Notes: a model not told the origin generated them from the letters alone. Positions 35,001-43,338 are shown, numbered from the stretch's first letter. The stretch is DNA of 64,000 nucleotides from GCA-2731375 sp002731375 (GCA_030752605.1 JASMDX010000067.1:1-64000); one strand, 5' to 3'. Numbers and translations are program-made.

Positions 35001-35654
35001 CTGGCATTGGTCGGGCCGTCAGGAGCCGGCAAGACCACCATCGCGCATCTGTTTATGCGCTTTTGGGACCCCGATGGGGGCCGCATTGAACTTGATGGTC
35101 ATGATCTGCGTGGCTTCCGTCTGGACGGCATGCGCCGGCGTATCGCCCTGGTGGCCCAGGATACCTATCTGTTCAACACTTCCATGGGCGATAATATCCG
35201 TATCGCCCGGCCGGAGGCGACGGACGAGGAACTGGCCCAGGCGATCCAGCGTGCCGCCCTGGATGATTTCATCGCCGGTCTGCCCGAGGGCCTGGACACG
35301 CCGGTGGGCGAGCGGGGCATGCGTCTGTCGGGTGGACAGCGGCAACGGGTCGCCATCGCGCGGGCTTTTCTGAAAGATGCGCCGGTGCTGATTTTGGATG
35401 AAGCCACCTCGCACCTGGATGCGGTCAACGAACAGCTCGTACGCGCCGCACTGGATGACCTGATGGCGGCGCGGACGACGATCGTCATCGCCCACCGCCT
35501 GTCCACGGTACGCGACGCCGATCGCATCGTGGTGCTGGAAAAGGGCAGGGTCATCGAACAGGGCCGGCATGATGAGTTGATTGCTTTAGGCGGTCTGTAC
35601 GCACATTTGGTGGCTCGGCAAACATCAACCGAACGCTCCGACGCCGCCGAATAA
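32079..35654 (+). CDS. Fused ABC exporter with two TMD-NBD halves (CydDC-like)
   Basis: Full-length exporter in one 1191-aa chain, ordered membrane domain, ATPase, membrane domain, ATPase. First half: Walker A GPSGAGKT near 369-376, LSGGQRQR near 474, DEALSSVD. Second half: GPSGAGKT near 978, LSGGQRQR near 1083, DEATSHLD. The YFGQYIPQLFVAALTPVMIF region of the first half resembles CydD, the cysteine/glutathione exporter needed for cytochrome bd, but normally CydD and CydC are separate proteins. Both ATP sites look intact. A run of three 9-bp repeats (33405-33431) encodes Ala-Asn-Ala. Substrate unknown; the neighbouring cobalt genes may be chance. Confidence 0.85.
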   Translation: MYLDARLWRFTAGLRHRLFGAVGIGLLSAAVGVVRLMLLGWLLGLIFDGAGLAELWGPVVLVGGTMLLRAWLEYSRNMVAHHTAARVQISLRQRLYEQIVHLGPAYFGLQRTGDVLVSLVEGVEQLETYFGQYIPQLFVAALTPVMIFAFMAFLDPTIAATMLAFALVTLVAPSAFHFWDKESARERSKAYGAFAAEFLDSLQGLGTLKSFGQSHVRAESLALKARAVFHTTMWVLATNALGRGITDTGIALGAAGALAVGAWRVAEGQLELWVLLVVLMLGVEVFRPLRELRNLLHQGMVGQSAAEGILDILAARPSLADDGTGTLVLEDAASVEFRDVRFAYPSARNRAHDGLNFKIEAGERIGIVGPSGAGKTTIQRLLLRLYDPSEGQILIAGQNIRQQTLASLRQQFAVVQQDTYLFFGSVEDNIRLGKPEATCDEVANAANAANAAEFIAHLPQGYATVVGERGLKLSGGQRQRIAIARALLRDAPILVLDEALSSVDAENEAVIQQALDRLMAGRTTLIFAHRLSSVIDADRILVLGQGRIVEQGRHRDLMDQGGIYHRLMTAQAQDKADPDQELEARTAADEVVDSDDLPQDVGESDAILRARGLGWAGAFRTLLGHVAPWKGRLSMTFILGVSRVIAYTGIGIVGALAVAAVKGGAAYSNLLWIMAAMAPAAGILHWLESWIAHDMAFRLLAEMRIALFDKLDKLAPAYLLGRRTGDLVSVATQDVETVEFFFAHTVAPAFVAVLVPLLVLTTLFVFGSAMALALMPFLLAVALSPFLMRGRVDRLGSAAREALGELNAHAVDSIQGLTEVIAFQAEDRRGLGFMELAKRQIEVRLPFFRELTIQTASLELATGLGGLAVVATGAALVGNGSLPAQHLPLLTLLAMAAFLPISEIANIGRQLADTLGATRRLYAVHEEDIPVQDGPGVGQTEPIGLAFREVKFRYAGTKTPALDGVSFDVPAGSTLALVGPSGAGKTTIAHLFMRFWDPDGGRIELDGHDLRGFRLDGMRRRIALVAQDTYLFNTSMGDNIRIARPEATDEELAQAIQRAALDDFIAGLPEGLDTPVGERGMRLSGGQRQRVAIARAFLKDAPVLILDEATSHLDAVNEQLVRAALDDLMAARTTIVIAHRLSTVRDADRIVVLEKGRVIEQGRHDELIALGGLYAHLVARQTSTERSDAAE
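33405..33431 (+). repeat. Three tandem copies of GCGAATGCC inside the ABC exporter gene
   Basis: The 9-bp unit is repeated exactly three times and encodes Ala-Asn-Ala three times in the helical subdomain of the first ATPase. The segment has the normal length for the family, so no net insertion is implied. It may be a slippage-prone spot that changes the length in steps of three residues. Confidence 0.7.
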
Positions 35655-35726
35655 ACACGGACATTTGCGGGTGGGGCCGCGCTCGTTTACCCTGGCCGGA
35701 CAGCAGTCTGTTTATAGAGAGTCCCC

Positions 35727-36584
35727 ATGGCTAAATGGAACCTACCCGGCGATGCCCGCCTTGCCCTCTCGATCGTCGTCAATGTCGAGGAGGGCGCCGA
35801 GATGAATATCACCGAGGGCGACCGGGGCCCGGAAATCGTCGATGAACTGGGCGTCGCCCTGCACAAACCGGTGCGCAACTATTCCAACGAGAGCAACTAT
35901 CTCTATGGCCTAAAGGCCGGCGCGCCGCGGGTGATGAAGCTGTTGGATGATTTTGGCTATCAGGCAACCTTCACCGCCGCCGCGCAGGCGCTTGAAAAGG
36001 CCCCGGACTTGACCAAGGCCATTGTTGACGGCGGCCACGAGGTCTGCAGCCATGGCTGGCGCTGGGTGCATCAGTATTATATGGACGAGGAAGCGGAGCG
36101 GGCATTCATCCGCAAGGCCGTTAGCTCCATTCGTGCTACGGCTGGGTCCCGGCCTACGGGCTGGTTGTCACGCTATCTGTTGACCGACAACACTCGGCGG
36201 CTGCTGATGGAGGAGGGCTTCACCTACCACATGGATGATTTCTCCGGCGATAAACCGTTCTGGGACACCAGTTACGAAAAGCCTATCATAATCCTGCCCT
36301 ACGCGGTGGATTCGAATGATATGAAGATGTGGACCGCGCCTTCCCTGACACCGGCGGATTGGCTGCAATACGCCATCGATAGCTTCGATTGGCTGTACCG
36401 CGAAGGTTCCGACGATCCCCAAATGATGTCGTTCGGCCTGCATTTGCGTATCATCGGGCGGCCCGGACGCATTGGTTATCTGGAGAAATTCTTCCAGCAC
36501 GTGGCCGCCAAGCCTGATGTCTGGATCGCCACCCGGCAACAGATCGCCGAGAACTGGGCTGCGCAAAACCCGGCGCCGCAATGA
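35727..36584 (+). CDS. Polysaccharide deacetylase family protein (PuuE-like)
   Basis: NodB-fold hydrolase of the PuuE/allantoinase-like branch, 285 aa. It opens with ARLALSIVVNVEEGAEMNITEGD (about 9-31), includes GAPRVMKLLDDFGYQATFTAAA, and has GGHEVCSHGWRWVHQYYMDEE near 103-123, holding the H-x3-5-H-type metal ligands. There is no signal peptide, which fits a cytoplasmic purine- or amide-hydrolysing role rather than cell-wall editing. The GAF-domain gene starts 7 bp after its stop, so the two are co-transcribed. Substrate is not determined. Confidence 0.86.
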   Translation: MAKWNLPGDARLALSIVVNVEEGAEMNITEGDRGPEIVDELGVALHKPVRNYSNESNYLYGLKAGAPRVMKLLDDFGYQATFTAAAQALEKAPDLTKAIVDGGHEVCSHGWRWVHQYYMDEEAERAFIRKAVSSIRATAGSRPTGWLSRYLLTDNTRRLLMEEGFTYHMDDFSGDKPFWDTSYEKPIIILPYAVDSNDMKMWTAPSLTPADWLQYAIDSFDWLYREGSDDPQMMSFGLHLRIIGRPGRIGYLEKFFQHVAAKPDVWIATRQQIAENWAAQNPAPQ

Positions 36585-36591
36585 CGGCCAA

Positions 36592-37188
36592 ATGACAAAC
36601 GTAATTCCAAGCAACTTGACCAATGATCCATGGGGTGAGGCCGCCCGCGCCGCCCAGGGCGGCGTTGATGCCCCGGACGCCGAAGCCGCCGTGCGTGAAT
36701 TCGTACATGCCGCCCTGCGCATCACCGGCGATGGCGCGGCGCACGAAAAGCCCGGCGCCCTGAGGCCGGGTGAGCGGCATTTCTCCGTCGGCGGCGCCTT
36801 CATGGTCAGCCCGGATAACACCTCACATTTCCTGATCGCCGAATGGGGTTTTCCCGATGAGCAGCATCGCCTGCACTATCCCCTGGATACCGGCCATCCG
36901 GGCTGGGTGTGGAAGAACGAACGCGCTCTGATTTTGGAGAACACCGACGAACATGCTGATTTCAAGCAGATCCTGAAATCCGCGCGCATGGGTTCCGCCA
37001 TCTATGCCCCGATGACCTGGCGGGGCAAGTTCATTGGCCATCTGATCACCGCCGCCCAGGCGCGCAACACCTTTTCCCCACCGGATCTGATGCGTCTGCA
37101 AGCCCTGGCCGGAATGGCAACGGCGGCCTTCATGGCCCAGGGTGGCCCGGCATTTCTGGAACAGATCTGGACCGACGAACGCGGTTAA
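36592..37188 (+). CDS. GAF domain-containing protein
   Basis: A 198-aa stand-alone GAF domain. The core runs from the VREFVHAALRITGDGAAHEK region to the C-terminal LMRLQALAGMATAAFM helix, with GGAFMVSPDNTSHFLIAEWGF and HPGWVWKNERALILEN in between. No output domain (kinase, cyclase or DNA-binding) is attached, so it could be a small ligand sensor or an enzyme-like GAF protein. The ATG at 36592 lies just after the deacetylase stop. The ligand is unknown. Confidence 0.75.
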   Translation: MTNVIPSNLTNDPWGEAARAAQGGVDAPDAEAAVREFVHAALRITGDGAAHEKPGALRPGERHFSVGGAFMVSPDNTSHFLIAEWGFPDEQHRLHYPLDTGHPGWVWKNERALILENTDEHADFKQILKSARMGSAIYAPMTWRGKFIGHLITAAQARNTFSPPDLMRLQALAGMATAAFMAQGGPAFLEQIWTDERG

Positions 37189-37228
37189 GCCCTGGCGCCA
37201 CTATATCAAGCTGAATATCCGGCTGATA

Positions 37229-37996
37229 TCAGGTGGTCTCGGCCTTCAGCTCGTCAAGCTGCCGCCGGGCGCCGGCGATCATGCAGGCGAGATCGGACGT
37301 CAACATCACCATGTCAAAGCCGCGCTTCACGGCGCCCGCCGCGAACGGTGCGCCGGCACAATGCATGACGGCCTTGATGCCGTGCTTGTGCGCGGTCTCG
37401 AGGATCTTGTCGCAGGTGGCGAGATGCAGCGGATCGGGATTATCACCGCGCGGTTCCAGGCCCAATGCGAACGACAAATCAGCCGGTCCGATGTAGACGG
37501 CATCGAGGCCGGGCGTGGCGCAAATGGCATCGAGGTTGGCAAGGCCTTCCTTGGTCTCGATCATGGCCATGATGATAATCTCGTCATTGGCGTTGGCCTG
37601 GTAGTCGGCGCCGCCGTATTGCGCGGCGCGAATGGGCCCCGACGAGCGCATGCCGACTGGCGGGTATCGGCAGGCGGCCACCGCCATTGCCGCTTCCTCG
37701 GCCGTATTAACCAGCGGCACGATGATGCCGTAGGCGCCCAGGTCCAAGGCCCTCATAATGGGCGCCGGCTCGTTCCAGGCGACGCGCAGGAAGGGAACCG
37801 TGTCTGTCTGTGAAATGGCCTGTAACATGGGCCAGGCGTCATTCATTTCCGTGGTGCCGTGCTGCAAGTCGACGCACAGGGCATCGAAACCCTGACGCGC
37901 CATGACTTCGGCCGTGAACCCATGGGACAGGGAGAGCCAGCCCATGGTTGCGCATTTACCATCACGCCACATCTGCTTGATCTTGTTCGGCCGCAT
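37229..37996 (-). CDS. HpcH/HpaI family aldolase
   Basis: Class II pyruvate-dependent aldolase (4-hydroxy-2-oxoheptanedioate or 2-dehydro-3-deoxyglucarate aldolase type), 255 aa. Family marks: CVDLQHGTTEMND near 41-53 with the catalytic-type His, PFLRVAWNEPAPIMRALDLGAYGIIVPLV near 67-95, IMAMIETKEGLANLD with the metal-binding Glu near 146, and VYIGPADLSFALGL near 166-179 with the metal-binding Asp. I start at ATG 37996 with GGAG/AAGGG upstream. The frame extends to 38053 but without a ribosome site. Read opposite to the GAF gene. Confidence 0.9.
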   Translation of the reverse strand: MRPNKIKQMWRDGKCATMGWLSLSHGFTAEVMARQGFDALCVDLQHGTTEMNDAWPMLQAISQTDTVPFLRVAWNEPAPIMRALDLGAYGIIVPLVNTAEEAAMAVAACRYPPVGMRSSGPIRAAQYGGADYQANANDEIIIMAMIETKEGLANLDAICATPGLDAVYIGPADLSFALGLEPRGDNPDPLHLATCDKILETAHKHGIKAVMHCAGAPFAAGAVKRGFDMVMLTSDLACMIAGARRQLDELKAETT

Positions 37997-38407
37997 TCCC
38001 TTGTCTCCAGTGTTGTTGTATTGAAGCGGGGCCGCTGGTGCCGCGGACAGCACGTGGATGGACGACCCGGCGTTTTTTGCATCGTGCCCTTTTATGGCGG
38101 TACGGTCGACCCCCTATTCGGTCCACAAATGCCCTTGGCCGGATAATCGCAATCATTTTGACCGCGTCAAATTCTTGCCGGTGGGCACTTTTAGAAAACA
38201 TCCCATGACAATGGTTCGAAAATACGTCTGATCATTCCACCTCAATAGCCCGGCATAAAGCTGCCTCACATTTTTGGCTCTGTATCTCCCTTCCAAGGGA
38301 GCCATCGCGTCCTGCAAGGCGTCTTTCATGGCAAACAACTTCGATTGTTCCTAGCAGCTTCTGGATGCTGTTGTTTCCACTGGCAATTGGTTGATACCGG
38401 CGCCCAG
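37997..38407. other. Intergenic region without a confident gene
   Basis: About 410 bp. Short minus-strand frames (for example 38153-38338, 61 codons) have no recognisable domain and no good ribosome site. I see no tRNA or riboswitch. It may contain the 3' region of the small lipoprotein transcript. Confidence 0.5.
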
Positions 38408-38644
38408 TTAACCTTCGCTGCAATAGCCCGCCGCGTTATTCCGAACGACCTGCTGCATTCCGGCATGATCATTAGTTTTCAAAAGCGTGACACTTTGCAG
38501 AACATCGTAAATGGAATTTGTTCCGAATTTGGCGGCGACCGACGCCGACTTTTTCGCCGGCGGTGCTTTCGCCCCTGCCTTGTCCTCGCCGCATCCGCTC
38601 AGAAGAGATGCGAGCAATGTAAGAATGAAGAAGGGTCTTGTCAT
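38408..38644 (-). CDS. Small predicted lipoprotein
   Basis: A 78-aa frame starting MTRPFFILTLLASLLSGCGE: a short basic N-terminus, hydrophobic core and a lipobox LLSGC with the lipidated Cys at 18. After it comes a Lys/Ala/Pro-rich stretch and a short region (TNSIYDVLQSVTLLKTNDHA). The ATG at 38644 follows GGTAGGT, a weak ribosome site. No known domain. It stands alone between the aldolase and the alpha/beta hydrolase. The C-terminus may be truncated or frameshifted, because the next frame stays open for a further stretch. Confidence 0.5.
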   Translation of the reverse strand: MTRPFFILTLLASLLSGCGEDKAGAKAPPAKKSASVAAKFGTNSIYDVLQSVTLLKTNDHAGMQQVVRNNAAGYCSEG

Positions 38645-38776
38645 ACCTACCGAGCCAAGCCTGAATTTCCCGTTCACTTCAACGCGCAAATAATCCTATG
38701 GGCAAGACTATAAGAAAGTGTGTCTATTTGGCCTACCCGTTGGCGGAATTATAGGCTGGCGGTGTTCCTCGGTTGT

Positions 38777-39679
38777 TCAGCCCGCCGCCTCGTCCACGCG
38801 GCGGGCGAAACAACCGATCAGATCGGCTAGCACCGGGGCCAGGGCCGCCGGGGTCTCGTGCCCCATGCCGGCGATGGCGTGAAAATCGGCGCCGGGGATA
38901 TTTGCCGCGGTGTCCGCGCCGCCCGCTATGTTCAACAGCGGATCGTCCGTGCCGTGAATAACCTGGCAGGGGATGGTAATGGTCTGCAGCATTGGCACCC
39001 GGTTGCCGTTTTTGATGATGGCGGCGCGCTGTCGAGTGCGTCCGTCCGGGCAATGACAGCGCTCATAGACCCGTTCCACCATGGCCAGGCGGTCGGCGTC
39101 GGAGGTGGGATAAAGCGGGCCGGCTAGAACGCGGGCGGTTTCAAGATTGGCGGCGATGGCGCCGTCGCGAGTGCTTTCGTCGCCGCCCACCCGCATCAAC
39201 GCGGCCATGGCTTCCGGGTTGCCGGGGGGGATACCCGGGTTGCCGCTTTGCGCCATGATTGAGGTCATGGAGCGCAGGCGGGCACCATGTTTGGCGGCCA
39301 GCACTTGCGCGATCGCCCCGCCCATGGAGATGCCCGTGACATGGGCCGTATCAATCGCCAGGGCATCCATCAGGCCGATGACGTCCGCCGCCATGTCGTC
39401 CAGCAAATATGGCACCTTGATGTTCTCACCCGCCTTGGCCCGTTCCATCAGATCGGGAATATCCATGGCGCCGGCGGCCTCGAACTTGGTGGACAGGCCA
39501 GCATCCCGGTTGTCGAAGGTCACTACATGGAAGCCCTGCCCCGCTAGACGTTGCATCAATGCCGCCGGCCACTGGATCATTTGGCTGCCCAGGCCCCGGA
39601 TCAAGATCATGGCGGGACTATCCGCTGGGCCATGACTTTCGTATTCGATGGTGATGCCGTTCGCGCTAATCGCCGTCAT
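38777..39679 (-). CDS. Alpha/beta hydrolase
   Basis: A 300-aa alpha/beta-fold hydrolase. It has ILIRGLGSQMIQWP near 26-39 (oxyanion region), VVTFDNRDAGLST near 53-65, the nucleophile elbow GISMGG near 116-121 (catalytic Ser), and a late GMGHETP near 272 with the catalytic His; the Asp is probably in HGTDDPLLN. Substrate is not predictable; esterases, lactonases and C-C hydrolases share the fold. It is read leftward and alone, divergent from the YqaA gene 138 bp away. Confidence 0.88.
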   Translation of the reverse strand: MTAISANGITIEYESHGPADSPAMILIRGLGSQMIQWPAALMQRLAGQGFHVVTFDNRDAGLSTKFEAAGAMDIPDLMERAKAGENIKVPYLLDDMAADVIGLMDALAIDTAHVTGISMGGAIAQVLAAKHGARLRSMTSIMAQSGNPGIPPGNPEAMAALMRVGGDESTRDGAIAANLETARVLAGPLYPTSDADRLAMVERVYERCHCPDGRTRQRAAIIKNGNRVPMLQTITIPCQVIHGTDDPLLNIAGGADTAANIPGADFHAIAGMGHETPAALAPVLADLIGCFARRVDEAAG

Positions 39680-39817
39680 TGTTTCGCCCTATTGCGGTGC
39701 CAAATTTAGCAAAGCATAGGGTTCCGGTCGGATGTCGGCAAATCAGTTGCATTGTTCCGCTAGCATGATGCTGTTATAGGGCGTCCTGATCTCAACAAAG
39801 GATGGGCTGCGTATTCA

Positions 39818-40399
39818 ATGCTGCGTTGGCTTTACGATCGAACCATGGCACTGGCCGGGCACCGCCACGCAAATTGGGCCCTGGGCGTGGTATCTTTTAT
39901 CGAAAGTTCGGTCTTTCCCATCCCGCCCGACGTGATGTTGATTCCCATGGTCTTGGCGCAACGGCACAAGGCGCTGTTGATAGCGGTGATCTGCACCGTT
40001 GCCTCCGTGTTGGGCGGTCTGTTGGGCTATGCCATCGGGCTGTACCTGTTCGACACCATTGGCCAGCCGGTCCTGAATTTCTATGGCTATGGAGAGAAAT
40101 TCGCCTCCTTCCAGGATCGCTATAACGAATGGGGCGTCTGGATCGTCCTGATCGCCGGCTTGACGCCGTTTCCCTACAAGGTCATTACCATCGCCTCCGG
40201 CGTCACGGGGCTCAGCCTGCCGGTCTTTTTAATTGCCTCCGTTGTGGCCAGAGGGCTTCGTTTCGCTATCGTAACAGCCTTGCTGTGGTATTTTGGCGCG
40301 CCGATCCGCGATTTTATTGAGCGTTATCTGGGCCCATTGTTCATCCTTTTCGTGGTGCTATTGATCGGCGGCTTCGCCGTGGTCAAACTGGTTTTGTAG
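39818..40399 (+). CDS. YqaA family membrane protein (DedA/VTT domain)
   Basis: Inner-membrane protein of the SNARE-associated/VTT superfamily, 193 aa. It carries VVSFIESSVFPIPPDVMLIPM near 24-44, the conserved E...F/GxxxPxP-type motif, and GLTPFPYKVITIASGVTGLS near 118-137, both typical of YqaA proteins. Four to five hydrophobic segments. Relatives in the superfamily move lipids, but YqaA itself is poorly defined. It is the first gene of a rightward run with dsbB (15 bp downstream) and coq7. Confidence 0.87.
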   Translation: MLRWLYDRTMALAGHRHANWALGVVSFIESSVFPIPPDVMLIPMVLAQRHKALLIAVICTVASVLGGLLGYAIGLYLFDTIGQPVLNFYGYGEKFASFQDRYNEWGVWIVLIAGLTPFPYKVITIASGVTGLSLPVFLIASVVARGLRFAIVTALLWYFGAPIRDFIERYLGPLFILFVVLLIGGFAVVKLVL

Positions 40400-40414
40400 G
40401 CGGGGAGACCTAGG

Positions 40415-40912
40415 ATGCAAAGTTTGTTGGTGACAAGAACGGCGTTGATCCTGGTGCCATTGGCGTCTCTGAGCGCCCTGGCCGCCGCCTTTATCTCGCA
40501 ATACGTCTTTGAGTTACAGCCCTGCGCCCTGTGCATCTATCAACGCTGGCCCTTCGCCATTGCCGCCGCGATCTGTTTCGTGGCACTGGTGCCGGCGTTT
40601 CGCGCCCTGGCGCCCTGGGTCCTGCTGTTGGCTGTCATGGTGCTGGTGGTGAACGCCGGCATCGCCACTTATCATGTAGGGGTGGAGGAACACTGGTGGA
40701 CCGGCAGCGAGGCCTGCGTCGGCACGGGCGGTACGGCCCAGACCTTGGCAGAGCTGCGGGCCCAGGTTATGGCGGCACCGATCATCCGTTGTGACGAAGC
40801 GGCATTTTCCTTGTTTGGTGTTTCCATGGCGGGCTACAACGTTCTATTCTCTATCGCACTGGCGGTTTATTCCGGGTTGGCCGGCAAAACCGCACTTGGG
40901 GATCGCAGATAG
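40415..40912 (+). CDS. dsbB: Disulfide bond formation protein B
   Basis: Membrane oxidase that reoxidises DsbA using ubiquinone. The 165-aa sequence has four helices, the first cysteine pair C-A-L-C at 37-40 followed by YQRWP, and a second pair of periplasmic cysteines near 99 (SEACVG) and 126 (IIRCDE). This is the alphaproteobacterial short form. It lies between the YqaA gene and the coq7-like quinone gene, which fits its use of ubiquinone. The coq7 ATG begins 3 bp after its stop. Confidence 0.93.
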   Translation: MQSLLVTRTALILVPLASLSALAAAFISQYVFELQPCALCIYQRWPFAIAAAICFVALVPAFRALAPWVLLLAVMVLVVNAGIATYHVGVEEHWWTGSEACVGTGGTAQTLAELRAQVMAAPIIRCDEAAFSLFGVSMAGYNVLFSIALAVYSGLAGKTALGDRR

Positions 40913-40915
40913 ACC

Positions 40916-41530
40916 ATGGAGATCGCCGCAACACCTGAAAACCAGCCCATGGAGACGTCATCGGTGCGCCCGGCAACATTGCCAGGCGACCGCCAGGGCA
41001 AAGCTAATATCGCGCGTATGATACGCGTTGATCAGGCGGGTGAATTGGGCGCGGCGGAAATTTATCGCGGTCAGCTGGCGGTGCTGAAGGATCAATCCTG
41101 CGCGGATTTGTTGCTGGAAATGGCCGAGCAGGAGCGGGCGCACCTGGCCACCTTCGACGAGATAATGGCCGAGCGTGGTGTTCGCCCGACCGCCCTGTCG
41201 CCATTGTGGCGCGTGGCCGGCTTCGCCCTCGGTGCGGGCAGCGCCCTGCTGGGCGAGCGGGCGGCTATGGCGACGACGGTGGCGGTGGAAGAGGTAATTG
41301 AAGGCCATTACCAAAAGCAGCTTGATGAGTTGGCTGCTGAATCAACCGGAGGGTCGAATGGGGGCGAGGCCGAGCTGCAAGCAGTGATCACGGAATTTCG
41401 TGAAGATGAACTGAAACACCGGGATATAGCGCTTGAAAATGGTGCTAAAGAGGCGCCTGCCTACCAAATTCTGAGCCAAAGCGTTAAGACTGGTACCCGA
41501 ATGGCTATCTGGTTGGCCGAGCGGATATGA
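40916..41530 (+). CDS. coq7: Demethoxyubiquinone hydroxylase family protein (Coq7)
   Basis: Di-iron carboxylate monooxygenase that hydroxylates the C6 position in late ubiquinone synthesis. The ligands are visible as AGELGAAEIYRGQ near 41-53, MAEQERAHLATFDE near 65-78 (E-x-x-H), AVEEVIEGHY near 123-132, and EDELKHRD near 163-170 (E-x-x-H). At 204 aa it has normal length with a short variable N-terminus. It sits next to dsbB in a quinone-linked run. Of the possible ubiquinone hydroxylases this di-iron form is unmistakable. Confidence 0.95.
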   Translation: MEIAATPENQPMETSSVRPATLPGDRQGKANIARMIRVDQAGELGAAEIYRGQLAVLKDQSCADLLLEMAEQERAHLATFDEIMAERGVRPTALSPLWRVAGFALGAGSALLGERAAMATTVAVEEVIEGHYQKQLDELAAESTGGSNGGEAELQAVITEFREDELKHRDIALENGAKEAPAYQILSQSVKTGTRMAIWLAERI

Positions 41531-41564
41531 ATTACGTGAGCAAGATGGGGGCGGTCCCAAAATC

Positions 41565-43133
41565 ATGATTGGGCCAACAAGAAACATGGACCTGTGGAAG
41601 GCAAATCCACGGCCGGCCGCACCGGTGTTTTTGGCCATGTTTGTTCTGCCCGCGGTCCTTATAACTTTGCTGTGCGCCCCCATGATAAGCTGGGCTAAGA
41701 GCACCCAGGATCTGATTGTTGAGCAGGCGTCAGGACAAAACGTCGCCTTGAATGAGCAGGAGGCTGCCGTGTTGCGGCGTACGCTGCCGATTATCGGCCG
41801 CCGCTATCTGCGGAAGCTGGATCCGACGCCCCTTCTGAAAGAAACCATGCAGGGTCTGAAGGAGTACGATGCTGCCGTGGCCAGCATGGAAAATTCCGCC
41901 AAGACCGGCAAGACCCAAGGGGATACGGCAAAAAGCGAAAACGCCGAGAAGAAGAAAAAGCCAAGTGAGTTCCGCCGCATCGCCCTGGCCTTGAATAAGG
42001 GCCTGAATGTCCTGGATGCCCATAGCGCCTATCTTGATCCGGAGAGTTATGGCGAACTGAAAATCCGTATCAGCGGCAAGTTTGCGGGCCTGGGCCTGGA
42101 AGTGACCATGGACGCTGGGCTGGTCAAGGTTATCGCTCCCATTGACGACACTCCGGCTCAGCGGGCCGGCATGCAGGCCGGTGATTTGATCAGCCACGTG
42201 GACGGAACCCCGATCAAGGGCATGACGTTGCGTGCCGCTGTCCGCCGTATGCGCGGCCTGGCGGGCACCACCATCCGCCTGACTGTGTTGCGGGGCAAGG
42301 CGAAGGATCCGATCGAAGTGTACATCGTCCGCGACATCATCCGCGTGCCTGCGGTGCGCCACAGGGTGGCGTCCGATTATGGCTATATCCGCATCTCCGC
42401 CTTCAGCCAACGGACCGAACCGGGCTTGCGCAAGGCCATGGAGAAGATCGATGATGCCTTGGGTGCGGCCAGTCTGGGCCTGGTGATTGATCTACGCAAC
42501 AATCCGGGAGGTCTGTTACGCCAGGCGATCCGCGTCTCGGATGTTTTTCTGAACGAAGGCACCATTGTTTCCGTACGCGGGCGCATGGACGAGGACAATG
42601 CGCATTTTCGGGCCAGGGGCGGTGACCTGGCGGCAGGCAAGACCGTCGTCGTGCTGGTCAATGAAGGCACGGCCTCGGCCGCTGAGATTGTCGCTGGCGC
42701 GCTGAAGGAAAACCGCCGGGCGGTGATCGTCGGCAGCCGCTCGTTTGGCAAGGGCTCTGTACAGACCATATTCTCCATGGGCGAGTTTGGCGCCCTGCGC
42801 CTGACGACGGCGTTGTACTACACTCCCTCGGGCCGGACCATTCAGGCCTGGGGCGTCCTGCCGGATCTGTTGATCGAAAGTGACCGTCAGGAAGCCGGCC
42901 GGCGCGAGGAGGAACTGCAGGGCGCCCTGAGTCGGGGCGAGGCAACACCGCATACGGTTGGTCCCAGCGCCTCCATCACCGGCGATCGTTGCAATGAATT
43001 GCTCGCCAAAGCCATGGACGATAAGGACCTCGCTTGCGCGGTGGCGCTATTGCGGGCCGGCGGCTTGGACCGTTTGGAGCACCTTGCCTCCAGTCTGGCC
43101 AATGACAGGGGCACGGCGGCGCATCAGCGATAG
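41565..43133 (+). CDS. S41 carboxyl-terminal processing protease (CtpA-like)
   Basis: Periplasmic serine protease, 522 aa. The N-terminus is hydrophobic and signal-like (FLAMFVLPAVLITLLCAPMISWA, about 25-47). A PDZ domain covers about 165-250 (GKFAGLGLEVTMDAGLVKVI, IDDTPAQRAGMQAGDLI). The peptidase domain has LVIDLRNNPGGLL near 306-318, the catalytic Ser in NEGTASAAEI near 371 and the Lys in GSRSFGKGSVQ near 399. A Lys-rich, Glu-rich linker at about 115-140 is unusual. Related proteases trim membrane proteins or cell-wall enzymes. It starts 34 bp after coq7. Confidence 0.92.
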   Translation: MIGPTRNMDLWKANPRPAAPVFLAMFVLPAVLITLLCAPMISWAKSTQDLIVEQASGQNVALNEQEAAVLRRTLPIIGRRYLRKLDPTPLLKETMQGLKEYDAAVASMENSAKTGKTQGDTAKSENAEKKKKPSEFRRIALALNKGLNVLDAHSAYLDPESYGELKIRISGKFAGLGLEVTMDAGLVKVIAPIDDTPAQRAGMQAGDLISHVDGTPIKGMTLRAAVRRMRGLAGTTIRLTVLRGKAKDPIEVYIVRDIIRVPAVRHRVASDYGYIRISAFSQRTEPGLRKAMEKIDDALGAASLGLVIDLRNNPGGLLRQAIRVSDVFLNEGTIVSVRGRMDEDNAHFRARGGDLAAGKTVVVLVNEGTASAAEIVAGALKENRRAVIVGSRSFGKGSVQTIFSMGEFGALRLTTALYYTPSGRTIQAWGVLPDLLIESDRQEAGRREEELQGALSRGEATPHTVGPSASITGDRCNELLAKAMDDKDLACAVALLRAGGLDRLEHLASSLANDRGTAAHQR

Positions 43134-43212
43134 CTCCGTTCCAGACAATAATATCTTGGCCCAGCTGGGATGTTGGTGTACATCGTAGAGATTGTTGGTG
43201 AGGGGATTTGTT

Positions 43213-43338
43213 ATGCATGAAGTGACTTTGTTGATCTTGATGATGGTGGCGACGGTTGTCGTCATGGGAGGCATGTTGATGCTGTTCAAAGGTTATTTCG
43301 CCCAGCGCGCGAAGATCGACCGCGAAGCCGGGCGCTAG
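43213..43338 (+). CDS. 41-residue single-pass membrane protein
   Basis: A short frame with a good ribosome site (GAGGGG at 43200-43205, 7 nt upstream). The peptide starts MHEVTLLILMMVATVVVMGG, is hydrophobic over residues 4-25, and ends in a basic, polar tail (KGYFAQRAKIDREAGR). The layout is that of a real small membrane protein with N-out or N-in topology undecided. It lies between the protease and the amidase on the same strand. No family is known to me. Confidence 0.6.
   Translation: MHEVTLLILMMVATVVVMGGMLMLFKGYFAQRAKIDREAGR

Noticed and set aside
38153..38338. 61-codon minus-strand frame downstream of the small lipoprotein
   Set aside because: No ribosome site, no recognisable domain, and composition typical of non-coding sequence.
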